This document shows positions 53,817 through 62,104 of a DNA stretch of 64,000 bases, piece after piece. Location: assembly GCF_021049285.1 (NCBI RefSeq), contig NZ_CP088017.1:2739380-2803379 (forward strand), in the 5' to 3' direction. The notes under the pieces are model-generated. The model saw nothing but the letters and a program-made list of their open reading frames with translations. It did not search any database and was not told the DNA's origin. The DNA is from Ruania halotolerans. Lineage in GTDB: Bacteria > Actinomycetota > Actinomycetes > Actinomycetales > Beutenbergiaceae. Made by a program: the position numbers and the translations under genes. Position 1 is the first letter of the stretch, and every line of letters starts with the position of its first letter.

Positions 53817-54608
53817 TCAACGGCGCTGCTGCGGATCCTTCGCCTTCTTGCGTACCCGATTCGTCCACGCCGCTGCGAACCGCCCGGATGCACCCTGTTT
53901 ACCGCGGCCGAGATAGGTGAACTCCTCTTTATCCGGCCCGCCAGGCACCCGCTTCGGCAGTGAGACCGAGGCAACGATCCAGCGCGGCAGACTGAGCCGA
54001 CGCAGGATGGCCTTCAGCCGCTCGGATTCACTGGTGCTCTCGCCCAGTTCCTCGGCCAGGATATCGGCGAGAGTCTCGTTGGTGGATTCGGTGACGGGGC
54101 TGATGATCGCATCCGGGTCGTCCACCTCGTCGGTGGTCTCGCACAACTCCAGCAACGTCTCGGCCATGTCCTCGTGGTCCGGCTCCTCGAAGCCCGTCAT
54201 CACTGGCTCGCCGAACTCGTCCAGCACGATCGCGGCCTCATCGACGTCGTCGGGCGGGTCCGAGTCGTAGCGCAACCGCTCTTCGCTACCGCGCCAGGCA
54301 AGCAGCCGCAGCCGTTCCTCCCGGTCCACCTCCACGGCCAGGACCACTGCATCCAGTGCTGCTGCACTCTCTTGCGTCACCGTGTCGATCGTGCGCCGGT
54401 TCGATGCCACCGAGCCACGCGCGTTCGCCGCAATGGCCACCACCCAGCGCCCCTCCTGGGGTCCCACCCACCCGGTGAAGCCGAGTTCGCCGAGCACATC
54501 GAGCACCCGTTCGCGTGGCGCGGCGAGATAGAGCCCGCTATAGCTCTGCCGAATGGGCTCATCAGCGTCCGAGAGGCCGGCCACCCCTGCCGGAGGAATC
54601 ATGCTCAT
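53817..54608 (-). CDS. Conserved-looking hypothetical protein, acidic middle
   Basis: A 263-residue cytoplasmic protein without signal or membrane segment. I do not recognise it. Residues ~20-150 look folded (YSGLYLAAPRERVLDVLGEL, GWVGPQEGRWVVAIA), ~110-200 are very acidic, and the C-terminus is basic (RVRKKAKDPQQRR). The start is ATG 54608, with AGAGGATGG upstream. It diverges from the TetR gene at 54708, and the gap holds a strong concentric palindrome that could control both. The N-terminal part might bind a ligand or protein, but no function is proposed. Confidence 0.75.
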   Translation of the reverse strand: MSMIPPAGVAGLSDADEPIRQSYSGLYLAAPRERVLDVLGELGFTGWVGPQEGRWVVAIAANARGSVASNRRTIDTVTQESAAALDAVVLAVEVDREERLRLLAWRGSEERLRYDSDPPDDVDEAAIVLDEFGEPVMTGFEEPDHEDMAETLLELCETTDEVDDPDAIISPVTESTNETLADILAEELGESTSESERLKAILRRLSLPRWIVASVSLPKRVPGGPDKEEFTYLGRGKQGASGRFAAAWTNRVRKKAKDPQQRR

Positions 54609-54652
54609 CAGGCCATCCTCTCGCGAACACCCCGGCTCCCGCACCTGTGATC

Positions 54653-54688
54653 AAGTGCACAGAGTGCACAATTGCACTTAGTGCACTT
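54653..54688. promoter_or_regulatory. Concentric palindromic operator between divergent tetR and unknown gene
   Basis: Two inverted pairs share the centre 54670.5: AAGTGCAC/GTGCACTT at 54653-54660 and 54681-54688, and GTGCA/TGCAC at 54664-54668 and 54673-54677. GTGCA units therefore occur four times at regular spacing, the pattern expected for a pair of TetR dimers, as in QacR-type sites. It lies in the 99-bp gap between the 54608 and 54708 starts and probably controls tetR, the MMPL gene and possibly the divergent gene. Confidence 0.75.
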
Positions 54689-54707
54689 TTGGTGTGACAG
54701 TGGAGCC

Positions 54708-55409
54708 ATGACGCTGCCCGACTCCCCCGCCGAGATCGGTCTGCGCGAACGGAAGCGCGCTGAAACCCGTGCGCGGTTCGCCCGAGCCGCATTCGACCTT
54801 GCCCGCACTCGGGGCGTGGATGGCTTCACCATCGACGAACTCGCTGACGCGGTCGGCGTCGCCCGGCGCACGTTCTTCAACCACTTCACCTCCAAAGAGG
54901 AAGCAGTCAGTCACATCGTGGCGATGAAGGTCCACGAGGCGCTCGCATCCCTGGCACACCCCGGCGCCACGCTTGGGCTCGATGACTGCCGGGTGATCGA
55001 GTCCTTCGGTCGTACCGGCCTGCTCGGCACGATCGCACAGGTCACGCGCGCACTGCTGGCGCCCGACGTGATCACTCTGTTCCGCCAGTTCGGCGAACTC
55101 ACGTTCACGCACCCAACCCTGATACCGCTGGCCCGCCAGGTCGAGGAAGAGGCCCGCCAGCGTGCAGCGGAGGTGCTCAGGAGCCCGGAGTTCGGGGCGC
55201 TGGACCCGCTCGCTGCGCGACTGGTGCCCGGCGTCGTGGTCTCCACCGTGGCCGCCGTGATCCAGCGGGAGATCGCTGTGACCGAACTCGACGGGCCGAT
55301 CGAGGGAGCCATGACCATCGATGAACTCGTCGAGCAGATCCTCACCTTCCTCACCCAGGGCATCGGCACCACCGGTGTCCGCTCCCACCCAGACCACCCG
55401 ACCGCCTGA
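54708..55409 (+). CDS. TetR-family transcriptional regulator of the MMPL transporter
   Basis: A 233-residue regulator. The TetR helix-turn-helix is seen in RGVDGFTIDELADAVGVARRTFFNHFTSKEEAV; the C-terminal domain has a long helical ligand region (LTFTHPTLIPLARQVEEEARQRAAEVL). The start ATG at 54708 has TGGAG just upstream; 12 more codons are open but cross the operator. It is 47 bp upstream of the MMPL gene on the same strand and next to a double palindrome, so it most likely represses itself and the transporter until a ligand binds. Confidence 0.93.
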   Translation: MTLPDSPAEIGLRERKRAETRARFARAAFDLARTRGVDGFTIDELADAVGVARRTFFNHFTSKEEAVSHIVAMKVHEALASLAHPGATLGLDDCRVIESFGRTGLLGTIAQVTRALLAPDVITLFRQFGELTFTHPTLIPLARQVEEEARQRAAEVLRSPEFGALDPLAARLVPGVVVSTVAAVIQREIAVTELDGPIEGAMTIDELVEQILTFLTQGIGTTGVRSHPDHPTA

Positions 55410-55456
55410 ACAACCGGCTGCCTGAACCGCGCATCATCCTCCGAAAGGGATCACCT

Positions 55457-57781
55457 GTGTCCACCCTGCTCTACCGCCTGGGACGCTTCGCCTACCGCGC
55501 GAAGTGGCGCGTGCTCGTCGTCTGGATCGCCGTGCTTGCGGCGGTCGGCGTGGCACTCGCCCTGAACCCGCCACAGACCTCCACCGAGTTCCGCATCGAT
55601 GGCACGCCCGCCCAGGACGTGCTGGATCAGCTCGCCGAGGAGATGCCGGACGCCTCCGGCGCCTCGGCATCGATCGTGTTCACTGCCCCGGACGGCAACC
55701 GCATCGACGATCCGCAGGCCGCTGCCGCGATCGCCGACGCCGTGGCGCAGATCAATGCCAGCGACAGTGTCGTCACCGACGATGCCCCCTCGCAGAGCGA
55801 CCCGAGCGAGATGTCGCAGGAGGAGGCCGCCGCGATGCAGGCGATGGCGGACGCCTTCAGCCCTGCTGGCGACCTCGAACTGATCCCGCTCCTCGACGGC
55901 GAGGCGCCTGTTCCCGGGGTGATCACCTCGGCCGATGGCAGCCTGGCGATGCTCACGGTCCAACTCACCGACCAGGTCATGGAGCTGCCCGAGGGCGCCA
56001 CGGATGAGATCGTCGACGCCGCCGCGACGGCGGAGAGCGCGGGGCTCACCGTGCTCCCCTCGCAGAGCCTCACTCAGACGTTCGAGTCCCCGATCGGCAG
56101 CAACGAAATCGTCGGCCTCGTCGTGGCGGCAGTCGTGCTGATCATCACCCTCGGATCGCTCGTGGTCGCCGGTTTGCCGCTGATCACCGCCCTGATCGGG
56201 GTCGGCGTCGGTGTGGGGACGGCCTATGCGCTCTCCAGCATGATCGCGATGACCTCGGTCACCCCGGTGCTGGCGCTGATGATCGGTTTGGCGGTCGGGA
56301 TCGACTACGCCCTGTTCATCCTGAACCGGGCTCGCCGGTTGGTCATCGACCAGGGCCTGAGCGCCTATGAGGCCACTGGCCGGGCGGTCGGTACGGCGGG
56401 CAGTGCCGTGTTCTTCGCCGGCCTCACCGTGATCGTCGCGCTCAGCGGACTGGCTGTGGTGGGCGTGGAATTCCTCACCATCATGGCCCTGATTGCCGCA
56501 GCCACTGTGGCGATCGCCGTCGTGGTGGCACTCACCCTGCTCCCGGCGATCCTCGGCTTCGTCGGCGAACGGCTCGTACCCACCAAGCAGCGCCGCGCCG
56601 CTGAGGCGGACACCGACGAGCTGGAGCGCCCGAAACTGGCCACCCGCTGGGCATCCGGCCTGGTCCGGCGCAAGGGATTGGTGACAATCGGCGTCGTCGC
56701 TCTCCTGGGCGTGATCGCCGTGCCATTCGCGAGTATGCAGCTGAACCTGCCCTCAGCGGGAACCGCCAACCTGGACACCGTGGAACGGCAGAGTTATGAC
56801 GCGATCAGTGAGGGCTTCGGTGAGGGCTTCAATGCCCCACTGCTCGTGGTGGCCGAGTCCGCCGACGGCTTCGACCCCGAGGCGATCACCGCGCTCAAGG
56901 ACGACCTGCTCGCCGCTGACGACGTCAACGCCGTGATCCCCTCGGGGCAGTCCGAGAACGGCGACCTGCTCACCCTCACCGTGGTGCCGGTCGACGGCCC
57001 CAATGCCGAATCCACCTCCGAACTCGTGGAAGAACTGCGTGAGCTCGACCTGGCGGGAATCGACCTTGGCGTCACGGGAGTCACGGCGATCAATATCGAT
57101 ATGTCCGAGGTGCTCTCCGATGCCCTGATCCCCTACCTGGCGGTGATCGTGGCGCTCTCCCTGATCATCCTGCTGCTGGTCTTCCGGTCGCTGTTCGTAC
57201 CCCTGACGGCGACCCTCGGCTTCGTGCTGAGCATCGCCGCGACCCTCGGGGCCACCACGGCCGTCTTCCAGTGGGGCTGGGCGAAGGAACTCTTCGGCTT
57301 CGACACCCCGGGCCCGTTGCTCAGCTTCCTGCCGATCATCATCACCGGGATCCTGTACGGGCTCGCGATGGACTACCAGGTGTTCCTGGTCTCCTCGATG
57401 CGCGAATCGCACGTCCACGGCCACCCCGGCGTCAAGGGTGTCGTGCACGGGTACCAGCTCGCCGCCCGCGTGGTGGTGGCCGCCGCGATCATCATGGTCT
57501 CGGTGTTCGCCGGGTTCATCTTCGCCCACGATGCGATGATCAAGCAGATCGGCTTCGCCCTGGCGATCGGGATCCTGTTCGACGCCTTCGTGGTGCGGAT
57601 GACCCTCATTCCCGCGGTGATGGCGATCGCCGGGGAGAAGGCCTGGTGGCTACCGCGGTGGCTGGAGAAGATCTTGCCGAACCTGGACGTGGAGGGCGAC
57701 AAGCTGGTCCGCTCCCTCGCCGAGGCCGGCGGGGCTGAGGAGACGGCGACCCACAAGCCGAAGCACTCGATCGACGCCTGA
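55457..57781 (+). CDS. MMPL/RND-family transporter
   Basis: A 774-residue inner-membrane protein with two repeats of one membrane segment, a large extracellular domain and five more segments (about 12 in total). The family loop GLAVGIDYALFILNRARR in the first half and its counterpart GILYGLAMDYQVFLVSSMRESH in the second half contain the Asp-Tyr pairs of the proton relay in MmpL/HpnN-type proteins. Such transporters export lipids or lipophilic compounds. It starts with GTG and follows tetR. The C-terminal tail is short, unlike mycobacterial MmpL lipid exporters. The substrate is unknown. Confidence 0.93.
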   Translation: MSTLLYRLGRFAYRAKWRVLVVWIAVLAAVGVALALNPPQTSTEFRIDGTPAQDVLDQLAEEMPDASGASASIVFTAPDGNRIDDPQAAAAIADAVAQINASDSVVTDDAPSQSDPSEMSQEEAAAMQAMADAFSPAGDLELIPLLDGEAPVPGVITSADGSLAMLTVQLTDQVMELPEGATDEIVDAAATAESAGLTVLPSQSLTQTFESPIGSNEIVGLVVAAVVLIITLGSLVVAGLPLITALIGVGVGVGTAYALSSMIAMTSVTPVLALMIGLAVGIDYALFILNRARRLVIDQGLSAYEATGRAVGTAGSAVFFAGLTVIVALSGLAVVGVEFLTIMALIAAATVAIAVVVALTLLPAILGFVGERLVPTKQRRAAEADTDELERPKLATRWASGLVRRKGLVTIGVVALLGVIAVPFASMQLNLPSAGTANLDTVERQSYDAISEGFGEGFNAPLLVVAESADGFDPEAITALKDDLLAADDVNAVIPSGQSENGDLLTLTVVPVDGPNAESTSELVEELRELDLAGIDLGVTGVTAINIDMSEVLSDALIPYLAVIVALSLIILLLVFRSLFVPLTATLGFVLSIAATLGATTAVFQWGWAKELFGFDTPGPLLSFLPIIITGILYGLAMDYQVFLVSSMRESHVHGHPGVKGVVHGYQLAARVVVAAAIIMVSVFAGFIFAHDAMIKQIGFALAIGILFDAFVVRMTLIPAVMAIAGEKAWWLPRWLEKILPNLDVEGDKLVRSLAEAGGAEETATHKPKHSIDA

Positions 57782-57801
57782 GCGTGCTCCGCATCGGCAG
57801 T

Positions 57802-58536
57802 TCAGCTGCCGGTGCGGAACATGTCCTCCTCGGGCGGGCGAATGGCCACCTGGGCGCCGTCGCCGTCCTCTGCCGTGACCAGGTGGCTCAACCCACGCAG
57901 GACGGCGACCGGTCGCCCGCCCGTTTTCCCTCGCACCAGGTCCGCTGCCGCGGCGATTTCATCGGCGACGGCGATCACGGTGGCACGCAGCTCCCGCCCG
58001 TTGCCATCGCGCTGGCTGCGCAGATCCTGCAGCACGTCCAGACCGGCAGCGCCGATGCTGATATCGGCGATCCCGCGCCGCCAGGGCCGGCCCACCGAGT
58101 CGGTCACCAGCACCCCGGGGCGCATCCCGAGCCGGGCGTTCAGGCCCCGGCGCAGCCGGCGTGCGGACTCGTCGGGATCCTCGGGCAGCAACAGCACCGT
58201 CCCGGGGAGCACATTGGAGGAATCCACTCCTGCGGCGGCCATCACCAGACCTTGGCGGTTCTCCACGATCTTGAGCGTCGACCCATCGGGGTAGTTCCGG
58301 GTGGCCACCACGCGCACGGTCTCTTCGTCGATCACCGCGTCCCGGTCGGCGGCCTTGCGCAGTCGCCCCTCGGCCTTGGCCACCACCTTGGAGGCCACCA
58401 CCACGATGTCGCCCTCGGCCAGGCCGCTCGTGCCGTCCGGCCAGGTGAGCGAGCCGAGCACCGGGGTGAGTGCGGCGGCCAGATCGGTCGAGGAGGTGAC
58501 CTCGGGCACGCCGTCGGGGGCTTGGGCAAGCAACAT
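57802..58536 (-). CDS. cofE: Coenzyme F420-0:L-glutamate ligase (CofE/FbiB N-domain)
   Basis: A 244-residue ligase that adds glutamate residues to F420-0 with GTP. The typical segments are present: GDIVVVASKVVAKAEGR, RVVATRNYPD, NVLPGTVLLLPEDPDESARRLRRGL, VLVTDSVGRPWRRGIADISIGAAGL and a terminal GLSHL region. Length equals the stand-alone CofE; the C-terminal nitroreductase-like domain of mycobacterial FbiB is absent. The ATG shares one base with the stop of the F420-type oxidoreductase gene (TGATG), so they are one operon. No fbiA, fbiC or cofC is in the window. Confidence 0.93.
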   Translation of the reverse strand: MLLAQAPDGVPEVTSSTDLAAALTPVLGSLTWPDGTSGLAEGDIVVVASKVVAKAEGRLRKAADRDAVIDEETVRVVATRNYPDGSTLKIVENRQGLVMAAAGVDSSNVLPGTVLLLPEDPDESARRLRRGLNARLGMRPGVLVTDSVGRPWRRGIADISIGAAGLDVLQDLRSQRDGNGRELRATVIAVADEIAAAADLVRGKTGGRPVAVLRGLSHLVTAEDGDGAQVAIRPPEEDMFRTGS

Positions 58537-59531
58537 CAATGGACCACCTTGGGAAGAACGTCGGTACCGAACACGCGCAGGAACTCGTCCTGATTGCGAC
58601 CCACATTGTGCAGGTAGATGCGGCTGGCGCCCAGATCCACGTAGCGCTGGATCTCCCGCAGGTGGTCCTCGGTGTCCGCGGAGACCACCATCGCACCGGC
58701 GAAGTCGCCCGGGCGCACCAGTTTCGCAATCTGCGCCACCTCGAACGGTGAGCGCAGGTCCGCCTTGGAGAACTTCATCGCCCCGTTCGGCCACTCGGTC
58801 ACGGCGTTGCGCACGGCCTCGGCCTCGGTACGCGCCCAGGAGAGGTGCAGGCGGATCACCCTGGGCATCGCCGTGGCGTCCTTGCCGGCGTCCTTGGCAC
58901 CTGCGGCGAACCGGCCGAACAGCTGGCCCACCTTCTCGCTCGTGCCGCCCATCGTGATCAGACCGTCGGCGTGCCGACCAGCCCGGCGTGCGGTGACCGG
59001 CCCGGCCGTGGCCACGAGAATCTCCGGCGCTGTGGGCGGCATCGTCCACAGCCGCGTGGACTCCAGGGTGAAGTACTCCCCCGAGTGCTTGTGGTCCTTG
59101 CCTGCCAGCGAACTGGAGAACAGCTTGCTGATCATGTCGATCGCCTCGAACATGCGGTTGATCCGCTCCGGTGCCTCCGGCCAGTAGCGGCCCACCACGT
59201 GCTCATTGATCGCCTCGCCGGAGCCGATCCCGAGCCAGTGCCGTCCCGGGTACATCGCCGCCAGCGTGGCGCTCGCCTGGGCCAGCACGGCCGGGTGCCA
59301 ACGGAACGTCGGTACGCTCACGCCAGGGCCGACGTCGCCAGCTGTCCGTTCGGCCACAGCGGCCAGCACGTTCCACACGAAGGCCGCCTGTCCTTGCGCG
59401 GGCACCCACGGCTGCATCACATCGGTGGCCATCACGCCGGTGAAGCCGCTGCGTTCGGCAGTCTGTGCCAGGTCGACGGCGTCCCTCGGGTGCAGCTGCT
59501 CCAGTGCAGCCGCGTAGCCGATCGTCACCAT
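58536..59531 (-). CDS. F420-dependent G6PDH-family (LLM) oxidoreductase
   Basis: A 331-residue TIM barrel of the luciferase-like family closest to F420-dependent glucose-6-phosphate dehydrogenase (IGYAAALEQLHPRDAV, VPTFRWHPAVLAQASATLAAMYPGR, LGIGSGEAINE). Compared with mycobacterial FGD1, the Trp44 and Glu109 counterparts are kept (Trp42, Glu106), but the active-site His40 position is Val38 and the phosphate-binding Lys region TSGKGE reads TMGGTSE. It therefore probably acts on another substrate. The start at 59531 has AAGGTGG upstream. It overlaps cofE by one base, a direct F420 link. Confidence 0.88.
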   Translation of the reverse strand: MVTIGYAAALEQLHPRDAVDLAQTAERSGFTGVMATDVMQPWVPAQGQAAFVWNVLAAVAERTAGDVGPGVSVPTFRWHPAVLAQASATLAAMYPGRHWLGIGSGEAINEHVVGRYWPEAPERINRMFEAIDMISKLFSSSLAGKDHKHSGEYFTLESTRLWTMPPTAPEILVATAGPVTARRAGRHADGLITMGGTSEKVGQLFGRFAAGAKDAGKDATAMPRVIRLHLSWARTEAEAVRNAVTEWPNGAMKFSKADLRSPFEVAQIAKLVRPGDFAGAMVVSADTEDHLREIQRYVDLGASRIYLHNVGRNQDEFLRVFGTDVLPKVVH

Positions 59532-59556
59532 GCCAGCCACCTTAGACGCCAGATGG

Positions 59557-60918
59557 TCAGGCCTCGGAGAGCACGGCCGCGATGGTCGGGTGGGCGTCGA
59601 TATAGGCGTCCACCACATCGCGCGCCACGGCCGCCGAGTCCACCAGCGGGTGCACGGCGAAGGCATGCCACGCCTCCTGCCGGGAGCCGGACCGGGAGGC
59701 CGAGATGATCCCGCGATCTGCGGCTTTCACGGCCGTGACCAGCGCGAGCTCGTCGAGGGTGAGCGCAGTGGGTGGCACCTCTGGGCGGATGCCATCGCGA
59801 TCGACCGCGCACGGCACCTCGATCACCGCGTCATCCGGCAGCGTCGGGATGATCCCGTTGTTCGCCACATCGAGGATCATCCGATGCCGCTCCCCCGCGA
59901 GCAGGGCCGCCATCAGGTCCACCGCTACCTCGTGGTAGCCGCCACCTTCGAGGTCCTGGTCCTCCCTCTCCTGTTCCCGGGCCTCGGCCATGTAGGTGGC
60001 CTCACGTTCGGCGAGCGTGGCCGACCACACCGCACGAGGATCCTGCGTCTGGCCGGCGTCAAGGTAGAACTGGCGCTGTTGGGCATCGAGGAACTCGCCT
60101 CGGGTCTGCGCCGATTCCCTGATCCGGGCAACCGCCTCGCGGGTGTAGTCGTAGTAATAGAGGTACTCGTTCGGGAGCGCCCCGCGTGCCCGCACCCAGT
60201 CCAGGCCGAGAGTGCGGGCCTCCTCGATCTGCCCCAGCAGCCGGTCGTCGGCGAGGAGCTCGGGAAGCCGGTCCACGCCGCCGGTGCGCAAACCGTGCAA
60301 CCAGCCGAGGTGGTTCAACCCCAGGTAGTCCACCTTGACGGACTCCGCGGCCGGGTCCACGCCGAGCACGCGAGCGACCCGGCGCACCAGGCCGATCGGG
60401 GTATCGCAGATGCCCACCACGCGCTCGCCCAGGTGAGTGCGCATGGCCTCGGTGATCAGCCCGGCAGGGTTCGTGAAGTTGATCGTCCATGCCTGAGGCG
60501 CGAGCTCGGCGATCCGCGACGCCACATGCTCCATTATCGGCAGTGTGCGCAGCGCGTACGCCAGCCCCCCGGGGCCGATGGTCTCCTGACCGAGCAGTCC
60601 GCGCTCCAACGCCACACGTTCGTCGAGGACGCGCCCGCGGGTGCCGCCCACCCGGATCGCGGCGAACACCACATCGGCGCCCGTAACAGCATCGTCGAGG
60701 TCGGTGGTGGCCCGGACCCGGAGGGGGTCAGCACCGTTACTCGCGGCCGCCTCACCCGAGCCGGGCCCGGTCAGCACCTCGTGCATCACGGCAAGTCGGC
60801 CGGGGTCGGCGTCGAAGAGCACCACCTCGGTGATCGGCACCCGGTGGCGGGCGGCGAGTACCGCAGAGTAGACGAGCGGGACGCGGAATCCGCCTCCACC
60901 GAGGATTACCAGCTTCAT
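59557..60918 (-). CDS. Family 4 glycoside hydrolase (6-phospho-glucosidase-like)
   Basis: A 453-residue NAD- and metal-dependent GH4 enzyme. NAD fold VILGGGGFRVPLVYSAV at the N-terminus, NFTNPAG, the metal motif ICDTPIG with Cys171, and LNHLGW with His203 are present. GH4 subgroups are told apart by the residues after that Cys; CDTP is close to the phospho-glycosidase forms (CDMP, CNVP) and unlike CHSV/CHEV of non-phosphorylated substrates. No PTS component lies nearby, although a PfkB kinase and an ABC importer diverge from it. Start ATG 60918 has no strong ribosome site. Confidence 0.88.
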   Translation of the reverse strand: MKLVILGGGGFRVPLVYSAVLAARHRVPITEVVLFDADPGRLAVMHEVLTGPGSGEAAASNGADPLRVRATTDLDDAVTGADVVFAAIRVGGTRGRVLDERVALERGLLGQETIGPGGLAYALRTLPIMEHVASRIAELAPQAWTINFTNPAGLITEAMRTHLGERVVGICDTPIGLVRRVARVLGVDPAAESVKVDYLGLNHLGWLHGLRTGGVDRLPELLADDRLLGQIEEARTLGLDWVRARGALPNEYLYYYDYTREAVARIRESAQTRGEFLDAQQRQFYLDAGQTQDPRAVWSATLAEREATYMAEAREQEREDQDLEGGGYHEVAVDLMAALLAGERHRMILDVANNGIIPTLPDDAVIEVPCAVDRDGIRPEVPPTALTLDELALVTAVKAADRGIISASRSGSRQEAWHAFAVHPLVDSAAVARDVVDAYIDAHPTIAAVLSEA

Positions 60919-60961
60919 ATGCGTCAACGTATCCCAGGTGGTGGCAGACTCAGGAACCACC

Positions 60962-62104
60962 ATGACCCACCCAAGCGCCCCTGGATCTGCCGAGCCCGAG
61001 TTCGACGTCCTCCTCGCCGGCACCGTGTTCTTTGACATCGTATTCACCGGCTTCGACAAACCACCCTCCCCGGGCACTGAAGTGTGGACGCACGGGATGG
61101 GCTCCTCCCCGGGCGGGATCGCGAACCTCGCCGTCGCCACCGCACGCCTGGGTCTGTGCACCGGCCTGGCGGCCGGGTTCGGCGACGATCTGTACGGGGA
61201 CTGGATGTGGCAGGTGCTGCGCGACCAGGAACGGGTGGACCTGAGCCGGTCCAGGCGCTTCCACGCCTGGCACACCCCGGTCACGGTCTCCCTCGCGATG
61301 AACGACGACCGCAGCATGGTCACCCACGGTCACCCGCCGCTTGAACACGTCGCCACGCTCCTCGACCCTCCCCCCACCACCCGCGCCGTACTCGCCGACC
61401 TCGGCGACCCGGAGGTACGCGCGGCGAGCTGGTGGCGGACGGCAGCCGCCGGCGGCGCCCTCGTCTTCGCCGATGCCGGGTGGGACCCTGCCGAGCAGTG
61501 GGACCGCCGCATTCTGACCGATCTGGAGGGGTGCCACGCCTTCACTCCGAACGCGCAGGAGGCGATGGGGTACACCCGTACCGATACTCCGCGCGCGGCC
61601 CTGCACGCGCTGGCCGATCATGTGCCCTTGGCTGTGGTGACCCGCGGACACGAGGGCGTCCTGGCGATCGACTCCGCCACCGGTGAGGAGGCCGAGGTGC
61701 CAGCCCTGGAAGTTGCCGCGATCGACCCGACCGGCGCCGGGGACGTGTTCGCCGCCGCTCTCGTGCTCGGCACGCTCCGCGGGTGGCCGCTGACGACGCG
61801 CCTGCGGTTCTCCGCATTGTGCTCCTCCCTCGCGGTGCAGCAGTTCGGCGGGTCACTCGCGGCCCCCGGGTGGGGCGATATCTCCGACTGGTGGCGCACC
61901 ATGCGCGCTCGCTCCGCGGAGGGCGACCCACAGGCACAGGTCAGCACCGAGGCGTACGGTTTCCTCACCGATTGCCTGGCCGGCGTCACCACCCGCCGGG
62001 TCCGCCGCGCGGAAGCCACGATCGCACGGTTCTCCGATGCAGACCGCAGTAGTCCCGACCTCGAACCACCCACCACCACTCGTCAGGAAGAAGAACAGTC
62101 ATGA
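60962..62104 (+). CDS. PfkB-family carbohydrate kinase
   Basis: A 380-residue ribokinase-like sugar kinase. The N-terminal Gly-Gly signature is GSSPGGIANLAVATARLG, and the catalytic-base motif DPTGAGDVFAAAL is intact (Asp in GAGD). The C-terminal ~90 residues extend beyond the family average. The start is ATG 60962, with AGGAA 6 nt upstream; two GTGs lie just before. It diverges from the GH4 gene by 43 bp and its stop overlaps the binding-protein start, so a kinase leads the ABC operon. It may phosphorylate the imported sugar before or after GH4 action. Confidence 0.92.
   Translation: MTHPSAPGSAEPEFDVLLAGTVFFDIVFTGFDKPPSPGTEVWTHGMGSSPGGIANLAVATARLGLCTGLAAGFGDDLYGDWMWQVLRDQERVDLSRSRRFHAWHTPVTVSLAMNDDRSMVTHGHPPLEHVATLLDPPPTTRAVLADLGDPEVRAASWWRTAAAGGALVFADAGWDPAEQWDRRILTDLEGCHAFTPNAQEAMGYTRTDTPRAALHALADHVPLAVVTRGHEGVLAIDSATGEEAEVPALEVAAIDPTGAGDVFAAALVLGTLRGWPLTTRLRFSALCSSLAVQQFGGSLAAPGWGDISDWWRTMRARSAEGDPQAQVSTEAYGFLTDCLAGVTTRRVRRAEATIARFSDADRSSPDLEPPTTTRQEEEQS

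Noticed and set aside
57802-59049. A longer CofE beginning upstream of 58536
   Set aside because: The upstream part is the out-of-phase reading of the F420-type oxidoreductase; the start at 58536 overlaps its stop by one base and gives the normal CofE length.
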